From Eutypa lata (lineage: Eukaryota; Ascomycota; Sordariomycetes; Xylariales; Diatrypaceae), in assembly GCA_022661535.1 (NCBI GenBank), contig JAKULF010000016.1, forward strand, positions 682,001-746,000: a stretch of DNA of 64,000 bases, in the 5' to 3' direction. This document shows positions 14,301-28,025 of the stretch, piece by piece (the first letter of the stretch is position 1; each line of letters begins with the position of its first letter). A program made the position numbers and the translations under genes. Below the pieces are notes generated by a model, which was not told the origin of the DNA, searched no databases, and was given only the letters and a program-made list of their open reading frames with translations.

Positions 14301-17300
14301 AAAATTAAGTTTAATAATCTTTAATAATAAAGTTTTTATAAATATAATATATAATATAAAAACTTTAATTAAAATTAAAATTAATATCTTTATAATTTAA
14401 AAAATTTATAAGTTCTTTTTTTAATTATATATTAAATATTATTTAAGTTATTTTTTATTAATTTTTTAAAATAATATTTTTTTCTTTAATATAAACTTTA
14501 AATTTATTTTTTATAAATATTAAATTAAATCGATTTAATTCGTTATAATAATTATTAAAATAATTATAATTTAATAAATAATTTTTATATGCTTTTTAAT
14601 ATATTAAAAACCGAAATTTCTTTTTCGTATTAAAAAACTCGTCGTAATTTCGATAAAAATAATTTAATAAAAACTTTACTTTATAAAAATTAAAATATTA
14701 TTAATAATTACGTATAAGCTTATATTAAAAGTAATAATGTAAAAGTTTAAATATAACCGATAATCTTTATTTCTTTTATTTATTTAAATTACGAATTAAA
14801 AAGTTTTAATTTTTTAAAAATTTAAAGTAAAAAACATTATTTATAACTTAAAAACGGCTTAAATATTTATTATATGCCGTTAAAAATTTCTTTATTTTAT
14901 TAATATTTTTTATTATATTTATTATACGTATATATTTATTAAAAAAACGATAATTAATACTTTATATTATTTAATTATCCTTTTATAAAAAAGTTTATAT
15001 AATATATAATAAACTTTTTAAATTAAATAATTCTTTTTATTTATTAATTTATTTATAATTTTAAATATAAAAGATAATATTAAGTTTATATTTAAAATTA
15101 AAAGTAAAATAAACTTAATAATTTATATATAAATAAATATAATAATTTTAATTTTATTATAATATTTAATAACGTAATTAATAATAATATTAACATTAAT
15201 ATAAAATAAAATGTTAATATTAATAAGTTAATATAAATTAATTAAAAAGTTATATTAATTTAAATAAATATTATTACGTTACGAATTAAAAAATTATTAA
15301 TTTTTATTAACTTTTATAATTAATATAAAAGCATTTTATATTTCTTTCGAATAATAAAAGTAATATATAAACTTAAAAATAAATTTATTTTTTTCTTTAA
15401 TTATTTTTATTACTTTTTTATTAATTTAAAAGTAATATAAACTTAAATAATAATAACGTTAATAACGATTTATAATATTATTAAGTTACTTTTAAATAAC
15501 ATTTATTTTAATTAAATTTAAACTTAAAAAGTTATTAATATTATTACTTTAATTTATAATTTTTAATTTTAAGTTTATAACGATAACGTAATACTTTTAT
15601 ATTTTAACGAATTTAATTTAAAATTTTTTATTAAATATATTAAAAGAAAAATTATTATTAAATTAATATAATTTATAAAAATAATTATTATTACGGCTTT
15701 ATTATTTAAATTAAAACTAAAAATCCTTTAAGTTAAATTTTTATATTAAAATAATATTATAAAAGAACTTATTTTTTAAATAAAAATGTTATATTATAAT
15801 ATAAAAGTTTTTTCGTAATAATTAACGAAAAAATAATATATATAACTTTTCGTTTAAAATTTTTTAACGATTAAAAATTAATATATATTAATATAAACTT
15901 TATTAATAAAAATCTATTAAATTTAAAGTTATAAATATTAAAAGAATATTTAAATAATAAATAAACGCTTTATATTTGTATTTTTTTCGATATTAAAACG
16001 AACGTATCTTTTTAAAATTATTAATATAACGTAAAATTCGATTAAATAAAACTTAAGCTTTAAAAATATTTAAATCTTTTAAAGCTTTTCGTAAATCTTT
16101 TTTATTAATAGATTATTTACGATAATATTTATTAATATAAAACTTATTATAATTATAAATTTAATATTATATTAACGTATTTAAAGTAATATAACGAAAG
16201 TTATAATGCTTTATAAAATATTTATCTTTTTACTTTATAATATATTTAATGTATTTTTAATAAGATATATTATATTAACGAAGTTTTATAAAATTAATAA
16301 ATCTTTTAAAAAATAATAATAAATATAAAAAAAATTAAAGTTTAAAAATAATTAAATTCGTTAATAAACTTTCTTTAAGTTTTAATATAAAAAAGTTTAA
16401 AAAAAAACAAATTTAAAGTTTAAATAAATACGAAATTAATTTAATTCGAATTAATTTATTAATATATTTAAAACGATAACTTTATTATATATATTAATAT
16501 TTTTATTATTAACTTTATTTATTAATTTAATATTTATAAATATATTATTAATATTTATAACCTTTTAAATATAAAGTTAATTAAAAATAAAATCATTTTT
16601 CGAAGAAAAAAAATTATAACGATTTAAAATAAAATTATAATTTTCGAAATAATAATAAAATAAATAATCAAATTATTATTCGATTATTTATTTACGAATA
16701 TAAAATCGACGTCGAAATTATTATTATATCTTTAATATTATTTTACTTTTAATAAAACGAAAAATAATAATATTAAAATCTTTAAATAAAAATAATAATT
16801 TATTATAAACTTTATTAATATTACGAAAAAAATAAATAATATAACCTTAATATTTATATTATTAATTATAAACTTAAAAAAAGTTAATAATATTTATATA
16901 ATAAAAAAATAAACATATTATATAAATATTAACGCTTATATAAATCTTTATAATAAATAATTTTTTAAATAATTTTAATAATATTAAAGAAAATAAAACA
17001 TTTTCGAAATTTAAATAATTCTTTATTAAATATAAATTTAATAAATTATTTTCTTTTTTATTATTTTTATTATAACATTTTTTATAAATATTATTTTATA
17101 TTAAATAAATATTAAATTATTTTTTTAAATTACGAAAATAATAAATAATTTTTTTTATTATAAAAACTTTATTAAATTACTTTTTAATATTAATATTCTT
17201 TTATATTATTAAAAAATTTTAATTATTTTTATTATATATAAATAATATTTTATTAAAATTATAAAAAAATATATTAAATTTCGAATATATTTTAAAACGG

Positions 17301-20300
17301 CCGATTAAATTACGTAAAAAAAAAGATAATTAATTAAATTACGTATAAAACGAAAACAATTAATAAGATTTTAAAGCTTAAATAAACGTTCGAAATTATA
17401 ATTACGAATAAAGTTAAATAAACGAAATAATTTAAATTTATTACGCGAATTATATCGATTTAATTTACCGCGATTTCGATTATAAATCGAGCGCTTTTCG
17501 AGTAAAAAACCGAGCTCGTTAAGTTATAATAAAAGCAACTTAATTTAAAAATTTTAACGTTATTATTATTATAAAATTAATTTTTAAAAATTAAATATTT
17601 AAAAGAATTTTTTATTATAATAATGTTAAACTTTATAATAACGTTAAATATTAATTTATAACTTTTAAATAATAATTATCGTTAATATATTAAAAACATT
17701 TCGTTTATTTAAATAATATTTATCGTTAAAAAATTAATAAATAAAGTTTTAACGATAAGTAAAATAAATAATAAAAAGAAATAAATTAACTTTAATAATA
17801 ATTCGTTTATTTTTAATAATAATATTTAATATTTAAATTATAATTTTAAAAGCTTAATATTAATAAAGATTAATCGTTATTATACGTAAATAATAAAAGA
17901 TTATATATTTAAATTTATTAAGTTTAACGATATAAAATATAATTAATAATACGATTATTACTTTTTAAATTAATAAATTAATTAATATTTTAATTAATAT
18001 TATATTAACGATAAATTTAACGGTTTAAAATAAAATTTATAATTAATATAAAATAAATATATAAATATAAAAGTTATAATAAATTTAAAATAAAGTAAAA
18101 TAAAATAATAATAAAAAATTTAAAAAAAAGTTAAAAACTTACCGAAATACTTTTAATATTTAAATAAAACGAAATTAAAATAATTATATAACGTATATTT
18201 AATTAAAGCGATATAATATTTTTAAAATTAATTAAAAAATTAACGTTAATTAACTTTAAATTAACTTAATATTAAGTTTTTATTAATTAAAATTCGATTA
18301 ATTCGCGAAGAATATTTTTATTAATATTTATTATTCGTATTAACTTTAATTTTACTTTGAATTTTACGGTTAATTTTCGAAAAACTTAAAATAAAAATAT
18401 CTTTTAAATATAATTAATTAAATTAATTAATATTTATAATTAATTCGTAACGTTATTATTTTTATTAAATTATTAATTAAAATTATTTCTTTTATTTTAA
18501 TTATAAAATATAAGTTTTTTAAAAGCTTTATTTTTAAAATTTAAGCTTTTAACGTTAATTTTTAAATTATTAACTTTAAAATTAACTTTTATAATAACAT
18601 TTAAAGTATTTAATTATATATATTAATTATTTAATATATTTATATTTTTAAATTATAAAGCTTTTTTTTTATAAATTTTAAATTTTATAATATAAAGTTT
18701 TAATTTTAAAAATTATAATTTTTTTTTAATACGTAATTTAAACTTAATTTTATATTAATTAATATTATAATATATTATAAACCTTTAATTAATTAAATAA
18801 TTTATATATATAATATATTTATAATATATTTTAAACGATATTTTATAATTAAATATTTTATAAAATATTTTATTATATAAATACGTTATTATTAATAACG
18901 TTTTTTTTATAAATAATTAAACAATTTTAAAATTATAAAAAATATTTTTATTTTATTTATTAAAGTTAAATTTATACGTTTTATAAAATTATTAAGTTTT
19001 TTAATATAAATAAATATTTTATAATAAATAATTTTATTATTATTTAAAGTAATTTCGAATTTAATATTAATATATTTAATATTATTATTAATAAAGAATT
19101 CTTTAATTTTAATATTATATTAATTTTCGACTTTTAACTTATAAATATTAAAAGCTTTTAATGTTTTTAATTTAATTTTTAATAATTTAATTTTTAAAAA
19201 CTTTAATTTTTTATTTTAAAAAGTTATATAATATTTATAATAATTATACATTAAAGATAATAATCTCTTTATATTTTTATAAACTTTTTATAAAATCGTA
19301 TATTTTATTTAATTTATAAATATATTTTATATTTTTATTTTTTATAAATTATAAAATTAACTTTATTTATTTTTAACCGTTTAATTATTAAGAATTTAAT
19401 TAATAACTTAAGTAATATATGCTTTAATTTATTATATTAAGTTTTTAATAAATTTATTTTTACAAGTTATTTTTTAATAATTATTAATATATTAAAATAA
19501 CTTTTATTACTTTTTTTTATTTTAAAAAATATATAATATAATCTTTTTTAATAATAACTTTTAATAATTAATTATTTATTAAGTTTATTAAAAAGCTTTA
19601 AGTTTATATTTTCGTTTATAAAAATATAATATTTCTTTAATTTATTAATTAAAAGTAAATTAATTTTTAATTTAAATATAAATAATACGTTTTTTATAAT
19701 ATAAAATCTTTTTATATTAATATATTTTAATATAAAGTTATTAATATTAATTATTATAAATAATTTATTTATTTTTATTTAATTATACGATTTATTATAC
19801 GATAATTAAAATAATAATTTTTATTAATTATAATATATATTATTACTTTTATATTTATTATTAAATTTAATATAATTAACCTTTTAAATTTTTTTAAGCT
19901 TAAATACTTTAAGTTTTTATTAATAATATATATTTCGTTAAATTAATTAATTATAAAGCTTATTTTAAAATAATCGATTTTTATATTTTTATTTAATATA
20001 AATATAAAAATAAAAAAATAAAAAAGTTTTTTAAGCTTTATAAACTTCGTAAACTTTATAAATAACTTTTAATTAAATTTTATAATAATAATATTAATTT
20101 AATTATTATTATTTAAATTCTTTATAAAAGAATTAAATAAATTAATTTGTTTTTATTTGCGCTTTTTGCGCTTTAAAAGTATAATTAATTTTAATTATTA
20201 TTATTATTTAAAGATATTATTATTATTTTTTTTTATTATTTATTATTTTTCTTTTTTTTTAAGTTTTTCGTTATTTTATTCTTTTTATTTTTTTATTTTT

Positions 20301-21259
20301 TAAATGCTTTATTTAAATAAAAAAAGTAATAATTTTTATTAATATAATTAATATTTTTATAATATATATAATAAGTTTAATATTTATTATTACGTTAATT
20401 TCTTTTATTATTTAAAGCATTAATTTAATTTTTTTTATATTTTAAAGTTTAAAATTTATTAATAAATAACGAAATTAAATTATTAAACGTATAAACTTTA
20501 AGGTTATTTTTAAAAATTTAAGTTATAATTTATATTATAATATTATATTTTTTAATAAATAAATTTAATATTTAAGTTATAATTACTTTATTAAAAAAAG
20601 TTAAATCTTTAAATTTAAACTTATTATAAAATAATTTAACTTTATTAAAATATTATTTTATAATATTAACGTTATTAAAGTAAATATTAAAAAAAAATTT
20701 TAAAATAAAAAGTTTAAAGTTAAAGTTTTTAAATTTATAAATTTATTAAAGTTTAATTTTTATATTTTTAATAAAAGTTAAGTTTTTAATATATTATAAA
20801 AAATTCTTTTTAAAATTAAATTATATAATAATTGTTTTTTTAATAAATTTAATAAATTTATTATTTATAATTATTTTTAAGTTATTTTTTATAAAAATTA
20901 ATTTAGTTTTTAATATTTATAAATTATAATTATTAAATCTTTTTAAAAAAATAATTTTAATTTTATTAATAATTAAAGTTATTATATAATATATAAAAAT
21001 AAATTAATAAATAAATAAATTCGAAAATATAATATTAAAGAAATAATTATATTAAGTAAAATTAAAAATAATAATAGTTTTTAAAGCGTTAAACGTATAA
21101 TAATTAAATAAAATAATAAGTATAAATTAAATTAATTTATATTAATAAATAATAAATATTATAATTATTAAAGATAATTATAAAGTAGTTTATATAAAGA
21201 TTTAAATAAAGTAATTTAATTAAATAAATTATTATAAATATAAATTAAAGTTTATAATT

Positions 21260-21523
21260 TATAAGATTTAATAAAACGTAAAAGATTTATAATAATTATA
21301 ATATAATTATTAATAATATTTTAATTATAAAATAATTTAAATTTAAAAAATTTAAAAGTTTTATATATATTAATTATAAGACGTATTAATTAATTATTAT
21401 ATTCGTATTCGTATAAAGTTATCGTTAAACGTATATATTATTTAGGTGTGTGGATCCTTAGAATTAATAAGGTGGCCAGATAAAGCTAGTTATTTATAGG
21501 AAATTAATCTACAGAATCCTAGA
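21260..21523 (+). repeat. 3' (right) LTR
   Basis: This is the partner of 8106-8369. Here the outer (right) half is the less mutated one: GGTGTGTGGATCC near 21445 corresponds to AGTATATAAATCC in the left copy. Between them the two copies preserve much of the original LTR. Confidence 0.85.
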
Positions 21524-21528
21524 AGCTA
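21524..21528. repeat. Target-site duplication, right copy (AGCTA)
   Basis: It lies directly after the right LTR and pairs with AGTTA at 8101-8105. Confidence 0.6.
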
Positions 21529-24420
21529 TTTATGGAAAACTCCAAGATAGTGTAGTGGTACCGTCTTTAAGCATAATGTATACGTCTATGTAGAATCCGT
21601 AGGAGGAGTCAATACCTATCAATGAGGGGTTCATCATGCCCATCAACCCCGTTCACGACTACCTAGGAGACGCATTCGCCGACCAGGGGTCTCCCCGAGT
21701 ATCAAGCAAAGACAGTTAGCAATCCTGGCGAGAACATGGCGCTCATGCTGGCGTTGGCCGCCGCCCGAACTTGCAGGACCTCGTGATAATTGATGAGGTG
21801 CAGACAGGCGCGTCGTCTGGTTGGGCGGTGCATCAAATTCTGCTGCTTTGTGAACACCTGGAGAGTATCTATAATGGCGCTCATAACGCCGACTCATATG
21901 CCAGTTTCTGGGATGTGTACTCGGCGAGCCGCTAGAACAAGCTGTCTTGGCTTGAGGGCTTAAAAGAAGGGGTCTAAATTAGAGCCCTGCCCCTCTCGAC
22001 ACCCGGCGGTAGATGTATGGGGTCTCGGCAGAGGTTGCAGTACACATATGATGTCGTACACCTACAACATCTATATTCAGGAAGGAGGCAATAGCGCGAG
22101 AGAAACGTTTCTAGAGAGGGTCCACCCTCCGGTTGCCCAGGTCGGATGAATTCACGCGAGTACCTTTTCCTTGAGCCGCTCATAGACCTTGGAGGATTGG
22201 GGAAGCCGACTAGTGACTCCCGGAAGACCAACCGATGACTCTTGCCCCGCTATCGGGATCAGCGTCACCATGGCATTTTCATACACCAGATACATGCTCT
22301 ATAGCTTCTCCTCCTTTTCATATAATCCCTTTGGCAATCTAGTAATGGTCGATCTATAGATATTAGTACTCGATCCTCATTGCCTTATGAATAGCGCCTT
22401 GGGCCACTGGCTCAATAACCTCCGGAGGTACCTTTAATTACCGGTGTCGACCGTAGTACTCGACTTGCCCTGCTATGACAGCAGGAGGCAGCGGACCCCA
22501 TACATCGCTCACAGTCACATAGTGGGAAGCCTACACCCCAGGCGGTACTAGCTGTTTCGGGACATACTCATTAAGGCGGAGGTGGGATCAGGATCAGTTC
22601 TAGGGGATTGAACTGATGGAAATGTAATGTTTCTTGCTTCAGCATGCGGTCTAGCCCCTGGCGGCGTCAAAGTCGACCCGGTTGCTAGCTAGTCGGCATA
22701 TGGTAATGGCTATCGATATGTATGGGCAGTTCGACGCGAGATAACTAATAATTCCCGTTGTATAAACGCTAGCGATCCTACGATCTAAGTAGTAGCTATC
22801 TCCTTTTGGCGCTGAATTAGCTACGACACTATGAACAACCATGTAAATCCATAAGCCCGAAAGGGATTTCGAGAAGCAAGGAAGGCGTCACAAACCCAAA
22901 ACACGTGCTTGTGAATTTGACGAGTCTGCGGCGACCATTTTTACGGTCAGGACTTGTAACCCTGCTATCAGTAAAAGGGGACAAAGCACTAACATAACAG
23001 TCACAATGATCCAACACATGAGGAGTTTCCTCGACCGCTAGGTCTCATCGGCCTTCTAGGTCAGCTGTAACACGGCCTACATAAGTCAGTGCGTCAGTTC
23101 ACAAAGGCTCAACAAGGCGAACTGCCTCGTAACCTATGCATATGTCTGCATCATTCCTTTCTTCTTGATCGATATATTCCGTTTGCGCGCGTAGGGGTAG
23201 GCCGACGTCCCCAACGAGCTTGTTGCAGCCAAAGCCTTTGAGGTTCACCAACCACCTCCCCATCTTCTATGGATAGGAATGTCGATATTGAACTGCGAAA
23301 AGACCGTTGGTATCGTTCTATGGTGGAGGAACGAGCTGTAGTTCTCCCATCTGTAGGTGATATCCTTTATGTTCTATCGTCATAATGCCAACAGAACTTT
23401 CATGTGACATCGCATCTAGAATCGCAGGTATCCCGATGGACCTCATCGAAAGCACCCTCCGCGGGTAGCATCGAGCGACTGACTTTATTGGCGTGGTCTT
23501 CGGATACTGTTACTAGTTTACGACCGTCTCTGCCGGAGGCAAGGTGTATTGAAAGCTGACGGAAATGCGTCGGAGTATGACAGTAGTCTCTCCTTCAAGA
23601 CATACGAACTGGGCGTGACATGGAATCCCGACGCATCAAGTGTCTACGGTCCCGTAGGCTGGGAGACTACTTATATAGATCAGATTAACATCATACTACC
23701 TGCCTTAGGTTTCTCGTATACTCTCCGCGAATTATCAATACTTTTTAAGACAGTCTGAGGCCGCATCGCTGGGCAATATCTTACATATAATAGCACATAA
23801 CTAAGTGTCGCCCACGTTCAATAGCACCCAAATATATGGTAATTGCGATTAAGCCGAAGTGGAAGGTTTGGGAGAAGGTATATTGGCTGGTGAGATGCTA
23901 ACTCAAGCAGAGCAATGATTCAAAGGTAATATTTGAGTTAAGTAGCTGGCTTTCAGACGTAGGCTCGCCCGTACCACTTATTGGGATTCCCAATCCAGCC
24001 ATGCTTTTCGATAGGGGGTTTGCTTCTCACTATATCCTTACCAAGTTGGTTACTGTCCGAGTGATAACATGATGTATTAATTCATTACACATACATTGCC
24101 TAAAATGGTTAATAGCTATATTCTTCCACACGAAACTATTTCGAAGGGTTAAGGGCATCTTGAGATGGATACTTGTACAAATACTGGAGAGCATGAGTTA
24201 CAAGTACTAGACTGAATCCGCTGACATAAATTAAGATATACTAGTACATGAAACAAAAGATAATATACCATTCATATATAGGCTTCCTTCAACCTCCGCT
24301 AAAACATATAGACGATGATTATATGTATCTATAGGCTTACTGGCTTCACTTTGCGCTTAGGTAATGGTTTAGTCTGTGATAATAGCGATCAAAGTTGGTT
24401 AGAGTGTTGTTTTGGTGGCT
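21529..24420. other. Gene-poor region with decayed coding scraps
   Basis: GC content is near normal, but no intact gene can be supported. Several stretches look protein-like apart from recurrent stops. On the plus strand, 21637-21960 reads through two TAGs and includes LVIIDEVQTG, which recalls class III aminotransferases, but nothing around it fits. On the minus strand, about 22330-22610 includes SDVWGPLPPA and VIEPVAQGAIHKAMRIEY. On the plus strand, 23549-23758 is a 69-codon open frame beginning with TTG. None could be tied to a family. They may be relics of genes or elements damaged beside the retrotransposon. Confidence 0.4.
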
Positions 24421-25809
24421 TTAAAAAGTTAGCGAGGTCTGCAGGATAGCATTATCAAATAAGATATAGCTACCATGGAAATCCATGAATTGACTAACCT
24501 GTGGAGCAGAAACCCAATCGAAGGTCCCGAATCGCCTAGTCAACCAGACGTCACCAGGGTGGACAGCGCCTCCTGGTCCCCCAAGTATCGTCTGAGGATA
24601 CCCAAAGTCGAATGGAACGGCCTTCTCGATAGCTTCAACATCCTCTTTAGTAAGCGCGAGACCTAACGCTTCAATGCTATCTTTCAGATGCTCGACCTTG
24701 CGCCCACCGATGACTGGGAAGATGTAAGGCCCTTTTGTCCTGGCCCAAGCAAGAGCGACACTGGTGATGCTCGTGTCTCTAGCAATCGCAATCTTTTCCA
24801 GCGCATCTGCCATCACAGTCTTCTGCGGCTTGTCTGTGAAGGCGATGTTCCGCCCTTCTCTCTTCTGTTGCTCACCCTCAACTTCAGCCTGTCGCTGTTC
24901 GGCGGAGCGTTGGGCAGATGTCCGGAAAGAACCCGACCCAAGCACACCGTAGGGAATGAGCGCCATGCCCTGATCATTACACATAGGGAGTATCTCGCGC
25001 TCGACATCTCTCTCGGCAGCAGACCACTGGCCTTGGTAGACAGAAAACGTCGCCAAGCCCTTTTGTCTGGCATATTCGTTCGCCATGGAGACCACCCATG
25101 CCGGTGTGTTCCATATTCCAAGATAGAGCACCTTCCCCGATGTAACGAGGTCGTGGAGGGAGTGCATTAGCTCTGGGATGCTCGTTGTGAAATCCCACGT
25201 GTGTACGTAGAACTAAGGAGAGAGTATGTGAATTAGTATTATGTATCTGTATTAGTCAATAGTCTCATCTAAGAAACTTCTGATGACTCACCAAATCAAC
25301 ATATGCTGTCTGAAGCCTCTGCAAGCTAGACTCAAAGGCGGCCCGCATGCTCTTCTTATTGTTGCCGCCAAAATTGGACTGGATCTTCACCGTCGGGTTG
25401 GCCAACTGCCACGCAGAGGTCCACTTAGTAGCAAGGACAATCTCTTCGCGATTGGACCTTTCCTTCATCCACTCGCCGACAATCACTTCAGACTCTCCGT
25501 TCTGATATACGTTTGCGCTGCCATAAGGAATGAAAATGTCAGTAAGTTAGTACCCTCCTGTCCTTCATAGGACATCATGGTGGAACATATTTACGTGTCG
25601 ACAAAATTCCCCCCATTCTCGTAGAAGAAGTCTGATAGTTCGAATGAGGCCTCTCTGTCACAAGCACCCATCTGTTCCTTGAAATGTGTGCCAAATCCCA
25701 TAGTCCCGAGACAAAGGGGGCTGACTTTTACAGCGGCATTTGGAGCCAGCTGACGGTGATAGCCTAGAAAGCTTTTCGGCTTTGGGGCAACGAACATGAT
25801 GTTGGCCAT
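24421..25809 (-). CDS. Aldo-keto reductase, AAD/norsolorinic-acid-reductase type (AKR9-like)
   Basis: This is a NADPH-dependent reductase of aryl aldehydes or ketones. Four exons join in frame: 25809-25595, 25517-25292, 25212-24499 and 24438-24421, giving 390 aa, the usual length of the family. The tetrad is visible: Asp71 and Tyr76 (FVDTANVY), Lys103 (LATKW) and His151 (YVHTWDF). The order LGYHRQLAP, CLGTMGFG, GWD-type substrate region, VYQGQWSAA, PVIGGRKVEHL and VPFDFGYP is that of StcV/NorB and aryl-alcohol dehydrogenases. Introns are 77, 79 and 60 nt (donors GTAAAT, GTGAGT and GTTAGT). The Met at 25809 is preferred over 25863 because it sits just before the conserved PKPKS segment; 25797 is possible. 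It is the leftmost cluster gene and is transcribed in the same direction as the regulator behind it. Confidence 0.88.
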
Positions 25810-26251
25810 CTTGATAATATGGAGTCGAGGGGCAATTAATTGATCAAAAATCTCAATAGGCAAATGATATGATTTGAGAAGATCACGCCCAATATCTAAG
25901 AGAAGACTCCTTTGCTGAAGTTAGAGCGTGTCTTCTCTTCTGGTCTATCTTTATACTTATCGCAAACTGGATGGACGTGTTTACTAACCGCATTTGTTAT
26001 ACGAGGTCAATTTCTTGTAACTACCTGTTCTGGTATACGACCCTGGTTTTGAGAGTACGATGATACCACATATGCTTACCTGACTCAATGGTTTAGCGTC
26101 TGCTTACATGCATATCTGCAGCATGCGAGACCTGAAAAATGTGAAGATATTGTCGTGAAAATCTCACAGGGTTATGTGGTAACATATTTGAGTCCTGTCT
26201 TGGAAAAGATAAGGGGGTGGGTTACATTCTCAACACAATAATAGTACCTAT
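25810..26251. other. Intergenic between AKR and regulator, AKR promoter
   Basis: 442 bp, with no coding signal. I found no CGG-N5-CCG site here. Confidence 0.5.
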
Positions 26252-28025
26252 TTACCAACCTATCGCGGAACCACCTGGCTGAGTGGTTACCGGGGTTTCA
26301 ACTTCCCAATTGCCATCTTCAGTCCTGTTGAAACCAAAGTACTCGCTTATATTAGATATATTCTTCCATCGACCATACTTCTCTTGAGCAAGATGTGCTA
26401 AGAGAGACTTGCACATCACTTTTGACCGATGGTGTGCCCACCACACCCTTCCTGAGAAGATCAGCAAGCTGGTGGAATAGAAGCTAAGCATAGTGATCAT
26501 TGCGCTAGGGTCGTTGCCTTGGACCTCATCCTGGAAACCCTTTGTGGCTTTCGAAGGCCACATGAGAGAATACGCCAGAATGGACGGCATCATGCTGGAA
26601 ATATCCCGGCCCTGCATGATAGCATCAACGGCGCTAAATATTGGCACAAGTCGCTCGCTAGCGTTCGAATTTCCACATCCACGCTGGAGGCAGTTACCTT
26701 CGGGGACGTTGTGAGCCGCTGCTGGAAATGTTTGATGGAGGAAGTTTTCAAAGATAGGTTGAATACCCGTTAGGTTACATTCTAGATCTATAGAACCAAG
26801 GGTTGGGGACTGCTACAACTATATACACAAGGGTGTGGGTCGACCAGCCACCCAATATTTCAACAGAAGTTCCTTTCGAAGTCGTAGGAACAATTCTCCC
26901 GTTCAGACCAAGCATAAAATCGCCTTACATGATCTGCGCTTATGTGTGCGCGGAAGATACCGCTTTCCGGTTCTTTCTCGTAGACAGCTAGTATGACGGC
27001 CTTGACGCCTGATTCAAACCTCAACAATCCATCTGACTCAACGCTAGGCAACGCGTCATTTGGAAGGTTGAAATATGGGACCGACCAGGCGTAATGAAGG
27101 AGAATAAAACCACAGGCAATGATCACATCGGCGTGTTGTAACAGCAAGTTGGATTCGGCTAAACTGGACCTGAATCCTGATAGGGTACGATCTAGGTGCA
27201 GTGTTGATGCCTTCATGTGTCGGGCAACCTGCGGTTGGAGGTAGTGTAAATGGGAGGCACTGATAGTTAAAACAGCGTGCATAGGATATTCGTGCTACAA
27301 ATAAAAGTGTTAGAGAGCTACAAGCACTGTTACTACTACACTGTCTATACATTGGTATCACGAACCTGAAGTGCAAGCGGGAGAATCTCGTCTCGCCATA
27401 GTCGCTTGCCAAACAGAAGTGTGTCGGATGTGAAATGTTCAAAATGATGCATTAGTTGCAAGGATTCCAGGTCCAATGACGGTACATCAAGTTCCCTTCT
27501 GCAGGATGGTTGTCCCAATAGCCTTGCACGAGTTGGGTCACTATGAAGAAAGGCGCCTGATCCAGGAGATGAGTGTTGTTGTTGGTCTTGCTCATTTCGG
27601 AATGATGTGAGCTGTCTTTCCCTAGTCGATTCATCAAAGTCGCACACCAAGCCCCTCGTAAAACATTTACGGCATGTTGGCCGTTCTTCATCGCACTGTA
27701 ACCACATCAGTACCGCACCGCATGAGTACACTAGTCTTGTCGACAAGGAGGCGTCCATCATGTGACTCACCCCCTGAGAGATCTATAAAAGGAGGACCGT
27801 GAGGGAGGAGATGAAACCCAAATAGGTATACGACGAAAATATTATCCATTCAAGTTGACTTACCTTGACTTTCCGAGACTTACAATTCATGCACCCTTTT
27901 CGTGACTTGGCGTGGTACCGTCTTTGTCGAAGTGCTCTGCCCTGCTTATCGACGCCCGGGTTATTGACTGTCGCATCTGCGGCTGACGACAGCGAGAACA
28001 TCCCGAAGCTTCCGTTGTTAGCCAT
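26252..28025 (-). CDS. Zn2Cys6 transcription factor, sterol-regulator (Upc2)-like architecture
   Basis: Four exons in phase 0 (28025-27864, 27695-27366, 27294-26929 and 26812-26252) give 472 aa. The zinc cluster is C45-x2-C48-x6-C55-x6-C62-x2-C65-x6-C72 and is split by intron 1 right before Cys55. It is preceded by a basic KSRKGC segment. The following MHHFEHFTSDTLLFG and HAVLTISASHLHYLQP stretches recall the C-terminal region of Upc2/Ecm22-like fungal regulators. No Fungal_trans (PF04082) middle domain is apparent. It would act in the nucleus on CGG-type sites and is a candidate pathway regulator. The end is slightly uncertain: the last codons GGT TGG TAA overlap a possible GTAAAT donor. Intron 2 uses the less common donor GTTCGT. 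Confidence 0.82.

Larger units (their letters stand above)
8106..21523. mobile_element. LTR retrotransposon, destroyed by RIP
   Basis: Two 264-bp direct repeats (8106-8369 and 21260-21523) bound 12.9 kb of AT-rich sequence. The 5' LTR begins TGTAGGAT and the 3' LTR ends ATCCTAGA, an imperfect terminal inverted repeat as expected for LTRs. A 5-bp duplication flanks the pair (AGTTA at 8101-8105, AGCTA at 21524-21528). The interior has lost nearly all CpA and TpG, so gag/pol cannot be read and Gypsy versus Copia cannot be decided. The length is large for one element, so a nested insertion is possible. One recognisable interior feature is a run of imperfect AAT/GAT/AAC triplets around 12050-12140, perhaps the remnant of an Asn/Asp-rich or Gln-rich tract. 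Confidence 0.85.

Noticed and set aside
8370..21259. Attempt to read gag/pol inside the LTR element
   Set aside because: C-to-T and G-to-A changes have removed nearly all informative codons. No reverse-transcriptase or integrase motif can be supported.
21637..21960. Plus-strand LVIIDEVQTG motif recalling class III aminotransferases
   Set aside because: There are no lysine or glycine-rich PLP motifs around it, in-frame stops occur, and the reverse strand is equally protein-like.
22500..22600. SDVWGP sequence resembling the start of a retrotransposon integrase
   Set aside because: No zinc-binding His/Cys or following D and E motifs were found, so it is too short to assign.
24688..25170. 160-codon plus-strand frame opposite the aldo-keto reductase
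   Set aside because: It is a shadow of the AKR coding strand.
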